Source: Actinomycetota bacterium (GTDB taxonomy: Bacteria > Actinomycetota > Thermoleophilia > Solirubrobacterales > Thermoleophilaceae). From it: a stretch of 24,969 bases of DNA. Each line of letters opens with the position of its first letter. Positions within the stretch are counted from its first letter, which is position 1. The stretch spans positions 1 through 24,969 of the forward strand of contig VAXR01000031.1 of assembly GCA_005885165.1 (NCBI GenBank), written 5' to 3'. The notes beneath the pieces are model-generated. The model was given only the letters and a program-made list of their open reading frames with translations, was not told the DNA's origin and made no database searches. The position numbers were made by a program, and so were the translations under genes. Shown piece after piece: positions 22,388 to 24,969 of the stretch.

Positions 22388-23630
22388 ATGTCCGCTCGCT
22401 ATCGCCTCGGCTCGGGGGTTGGGCTCGTGACCTGCGCGCTTGGGCTGGCGCTCGCTTCCGTCACGGCCACGGCGATTGCCGCCGACAGCATTTACTGGAG
22501 CAACAGCGGCGGCAAGATCCGCGTCGGCAACCTCAACGGCAGCGGTACGCCGATGGACCTGTTCTCGACCAGCGAGCACTCGCCATACGGCGTGGCGATC
22601 AACCCGCGGGCGGGCAAGATCTACTGGGCCAACGCCGTTGCCAGCGGCAAGATCCGCGTCGGCAACCTCAACGGCAGCGGGACGCCGATGGACCTGTTCC
22701 CGACCACCACCGAGGACGTCCCCTTCGGCGTCGCGATCGACCCCGCGGCGGGCAAGATCTACTGGGCCAACGACGTCAGCGCCGGCAAGATACGCGTTGG
22801 CAACCTAAACGGTGGCGGGACGCCAACAGACCTGTTCTCGACCAGCGAGAGCGGCCCGGAGGGCGTCGCGATCGACCCGGCCGCGGGCAAGATCTACTGG
22901 GCCAACGACGTCAGCGGCAAGATCCGCGTCGGCAACCTCAACGGGAGCGGGACGCCCGCGGACCTGTTCCCGACCACCGAGGACAGCCCAACCGGCGTGG
23001 CGATCGACCCCACCGCGGGCAAGATCTACTGGACCAATTACACGTCCGGCATCATCCGCGTCGGCAACCTCAACGGGAGCGGGACGCCGATGGACCTGTT
23101 CCCCGCCGAGAGCAGCAGCCCCGTCTTCACGGCATTGTTGAGGGCGCCGCTGACGCTCGCCTCGCCGACCGTTGCCGGTGGCGCTCGGGTCGGCTCGTTG
23201 CTGTCGTGCTCGCGCGGCGCCTGGGCTGGCGACCTGTTGGGCGCGTTCCTCTACCGGGCCCCGCTCCTACCACGCCGCGATGGGCGGCAAGTACAGCTGC
23301 CGGGTCAGCGCCGCGAACGCGGCTGGTGTCTCGTCCAGAACGAGCCAGGTCCACCCCATCAAGCCGCGCAAGCCGACGATCAAGCGCGCCGAGATCAACC
23401 ACAAGAAGAGCAGCGCGCGCTTCTCGTTCGGCTCGGGCGGCGCAAGCGGCTTCCAGTGCGCGCTCGTGAAGCCAAAGAAGAAGGGCAAGAAGCGTGGCAA
23501 GCCCAAGTTCTCGGCTTGCAAGTCGCCCAAGACCTATAAGCACCTGCAGTCGGGGAAGTACACATTCGAGGTGCGGGGGCAATCGGCAGCGGGTCCCGGA
23601 CCGACTGCTAAGAGGGCGTTCGCGATCTAG
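22388..23630 (+). pseudogene. Secreted YWTD-type propeller protein with Ig-like/C-terminal surface domains, frameshifted
   Basis: Reading starts at ATG 22388 with a signal peptide (GLVTCALGLALASVTATAIA). Five tandem propeller repeats of the KIYWANDVSGKIRVGNLNG / GSGTPMDLF / GVAIDP type follow, and then the start of an Ig-like domain (GGARVGSLLSCSRGAWAGD). After about 23255 this frame turns to Arg/Gln/Pro noise. The +1 frame instead gives KYSCRVSAANAAGVSSRTS, a Lys-rich segment (KPKKKGKKRGKPKF) and GKYTFEVRGQSAAGPGPTAK up to TAG 23630, a known-looking C-terminal surface domain. A frameshift, perhaps with loss of part of the Ig-like domain, lies at ~23235-23275. It could be a real mutation or a sequencing error. 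Function is unknown. Confidence 0.65.
22487..23146 (+). repeat. Five tandem YWTD-like coding repeats (129-138 nt)
   Basis: Units begin at 22487, 22616, 22754, 22889 and 23021 with aagatctactgg-type DNA (K-I-Y-W). Each contains KIRVGNLNGSGTP and GVAIDP. DNA identity between units is high over the IRVGNLNG block, which suggests recent duplication or gene conversion. A full YWTD propeller usually has six blades, so the last may be incomplete. Confidence 0.75.
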
Positions 23631-23791
23631 CACGCTTAGGTTTGTGCGATGTCGGGGGTGTTGGTTTTCGATCGGAGCACCACTCTCGCGCGATCCGCTG
23701 GACCCCCGGCTCGCTGCCGCTTTCCGCGAAAGCGACATGCGCTAGCGCGAGCCGCCTCTAGATCGCCGTTGACCCGTGCAACGATCTCCCC

Positions 23792-24739
23792 GTGGGTCTG
23801 CCGGACGGGATCACGATCGGACACTGGTCAGACCGCGAGGGCATGACGGGGTGCACCGTGGTGCTGGCGCCGGCCGGCACGGTCGCGGCCGGGGAGGTGC
23901 GCGGCGGGGGTCCCGGAACGCGGGAGAGCGATCTGCTGTCACCCGCGTCGAACGCACCGGGAGTGCAGGCCATCGCCTTCGCGGGCGGCAGCGCGTACGG
24001 ACTAGCGGCCGCGGACGGCGTCGTCGAGTGGCTGCGGGAGCGCGGCATCGGGTACGAGACGCCCGCTGGGATCGTCCCCCTCGTGGCGGGGGCGGTCATC
24101 TACGACCTGTTCCTGGGAGACCCAGCGGCGCGACCTGGTGCGGCCGCCGGCCGGGCTGCGTGTGAGGCCGCAAACCCCGACGTCAAACCCGGTAGCGTCG
24201 GGGCCGGCACCGGCGCGACCGTGGGGAAGGTCCTCGGCCCCTCGAACTCGACGAAAAGTGGCATCGGGCTGGCCGGCGATGGGATCGGCGGCGCTCGCGT
24301 GTGCGCGCTCGCGGTGGTGAACGCGGTAGGCGAGGTCGTCGCGGAGGACGGATCGGTGCTGGCCGGCGCATGGCGGGACAGCTCATACGTCCGCACCGTC
24401 GATCTGCTCAAGGAGGGGGTGCTGTCGCCCGTCACGACCACCGCGCCGGAGTCGACGACGCTCGTGTGCGTGATGACCGACGCCAGGCTGACGAAGACGC
24501 AGGCCTGGTTGGTTGCCCGGGCCGCCAGCGCGGGTGTGGGCCGCGCTGTCCAGCCCAGCGCCACGGCGTGGGACGGCGACCTCGTCTACTGCCTCGCGAC
24601 GGGGGCCGTGGACGCGGCGCCGTTCGGCATCTCGGCGCTCGCCGCCGACGTGACCGCGTCGGCGATCCGCGATGCGGTGCGGCAGGCCACCGGCGTGCCG
24701 GGATGTCCGTCGGCGTCGGATCGCTCCGGCGGCAGCTAG
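23792..24739 (+). CDS. P1-family peptidase (DmpA/BapA-like, S58/P1)
   Basis: The 315-aa protein fits the DmpA-type Ntn-hydrolase-like aminopeptidase family. GITIGHWSDREGMTGCTVVL is the start motif. FAGGSAYGLAAADGVVEWL, SVGAGTGATVGKVLG and GIGGARVCALAVVNAVGEVV follow. ESTTLVCVMTDARLTKTQAW carries the probable cleavage site and new N-terminal nucleophile of the small chain. Members cut themselves and then act as aminopeptidases or amidases/esterases on short or beta-amino peptides. GTG at 23792 is the start; no strong Shine-Dalgarno is seen. It is a single gene. Its last codons and TAG stop lie at the left end of the inverted-repeat element 24736-24904, so the original C-terminus may have been altered. 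Confidence 0.88.
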   Translation: MGLPDGITIGHWSDREGMTGCTVVLAPAGTVAAGEVRGGGPGTRESDLLSPASNAPGVQAIAFAGGSAYGLAAADGVVEWLRERGIGYETPAGIVPLVAGAVIYDLFLGDPAARPGAAAGRAACEAANPDVKPGSVGAGTGATVGKVLGPSNSTKSGIGLAGDGIGGARVCALAVVNAVGEVVAEDGSVLAGAWRDSSYVRTVDLLKEGVLSPVTTTAPESTTLVCVMTDARLTKTQAWLVARAASAGVGRAVQPSATAWDGDLVYCLATGAVDAAPFGISALAADVTASAIRDAVRQATGVPGCPSASDRSGGS

Positions 24740-24904
24740 ATGATTGATTCCGAATCCGAGTGCCACTGGGACCGCGAAAATCGAGCTGGCGAAGGACGCA
24801 GGGCGAAGTTCAGGCATTTATGCCTGGACGAGTCCGAGGACGCACGTCCAGCGAAGATTTGCAGCGGTATCCAGGGGTGCGGGGGTTTGGAATCAGTCAT
24901 CTAG
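24736..24904. repeat. 169-bp fold-back element with 16-bp terminal inverted repeats (MITE-like or structured RNA)
   Basis: CTAGATGATTGATTCC (24736-24751) and GGAATCAGTCATCTAG (24889-24904) are inverted copies with one difference, which would be a G-U pair in RNA. The interior has a CAGGCA-ttta-TGCCTG hairpin (24811-24826), a CTGGACG/CGTCCAG pairing (24824-24830 with 24845-24851), and two GGACGCA copies. If the element is bounded by TA, it reads as a mariner/IS630-type miniature element with a TA duplication. No ORF for a transposase lies inside. A structured RNA downstream of the peptidase is the alternative. Confidence 0.6.
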
Positions 24905-24928
24905 GCGCGGTAGCCTCCAAACGACGAA

Positions 24929-24949
24929 GGCCGCACCAAAAGCGCGGCC
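24929..24949. terminator. Hairpin GGCCGC-accaaaagc-GCGGCC
   Basis: A 6-bp perfect stem with a 9-nt loop follows the fold-back element. No T tract follows on either strand. It may end a transcript from the peptidase gene or from a gene beyond the window. The remaining bases to 24969 show nothing I can assign. Confidence 0.4.
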
Positions 24950-24969
24950 CTCGAAGCACTCGCCTGTTG

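Noticed and set aside
22487..23146. CRISPR-like or satellite array
   Set aside because: Units are 129-138 nt, all in one coding frame with propeller residues, so this is a protein repeat.
23235..23275. Programmed ribosomal frameshift in the propeller gene
   Set aside because: No slippery heptamer or clear downstream pseudoknot is seen, and the Ig-like domain looks shortened, which favours mutation or error.
24824..24851. Hammerhead-ribozyme-like string (CTGGACGAGTCC-GA-GGACG)
   Set aside because: The core has an extra base relative to CUGANGA and lacks the GAAA after stem II, so a functional ribozyme is not supported.

Overview
The window is high-GC DNA with strong G/C bias at third codon positions, many GTG starts and 1-14 nt gene overlaps. 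Several genes have a TAnnnT hexamer 6-9 nt upstream of the start, as in leaderless actinobacterial transcripts. The lipid and beta-oxidation gene content, the choice-anchor-Q beta-helix protein and the Lys/Arg-rich C-terminal surface domains suggest an actinobacterium, probably of class Thermoleophilia (Solirubrobacterales type). The taxonomic call is inference.

Layout. At 1-4300 lie the end of an SDR oxidoreductase (+), a convergent lipid-type operon (-: coiled-coil protein, epimerase-like SDR, acyltransferase, SCP2 protein), a purine nucleoside phosphorylase (+) and a second coiled-coil protein (-). At 4500-8040 a structured 5' RNA candidate precedes a secreted multidomain peptidoglycan hydrolase and an unrecognised acidic/coiled protein. 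After a small basic ORF and a strong hairpin, 13491-8488 (-) is a compact run: PadR regulator, SRPBCC protein, 3-hydroxyacyl-CoA dehydrogenase, a 3HCDH-enoyl-CoA hydratase fusion, a Sir2 deacylase and a GT-C glycosyltransferase. A divergent crotonase and a UspA protein follow.

The two most interesting loci are adjacent and divergent. At 15208-16266 (-) a thioredoxin-fold/TPR protein is interrupted by an in-frame TGA exactly where the redox Cys should be. A bacterial-SECIS-like hairpin follows the TGA, so this is probably a selenoprotein. At 16305-18879 (+) an acyl-CoA dehydrogenase, an APH-like kinase and a small DUF6285-like protein overlap by 4 and 1 nt. They match the 4-hydroxyacyl-CoA kinase route known from levulinate catabolism (LvaA/LvaB/LvaC) and from human ACAD10/11.

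From 19074 to the end are a secreted beta-helix protein, a cold-shock protein with a self-complementary leader, a secreted YWTD-type propeller gene carrying a frameshift, a P1-family peptidase, and a 169-bp fold-back element with 16-bp terminal inverted repeats that overlaps the peptidase stop codon. I saw no rRNA, tRNA, CRISPR array, transposase or selenocysteine-machinery gene.
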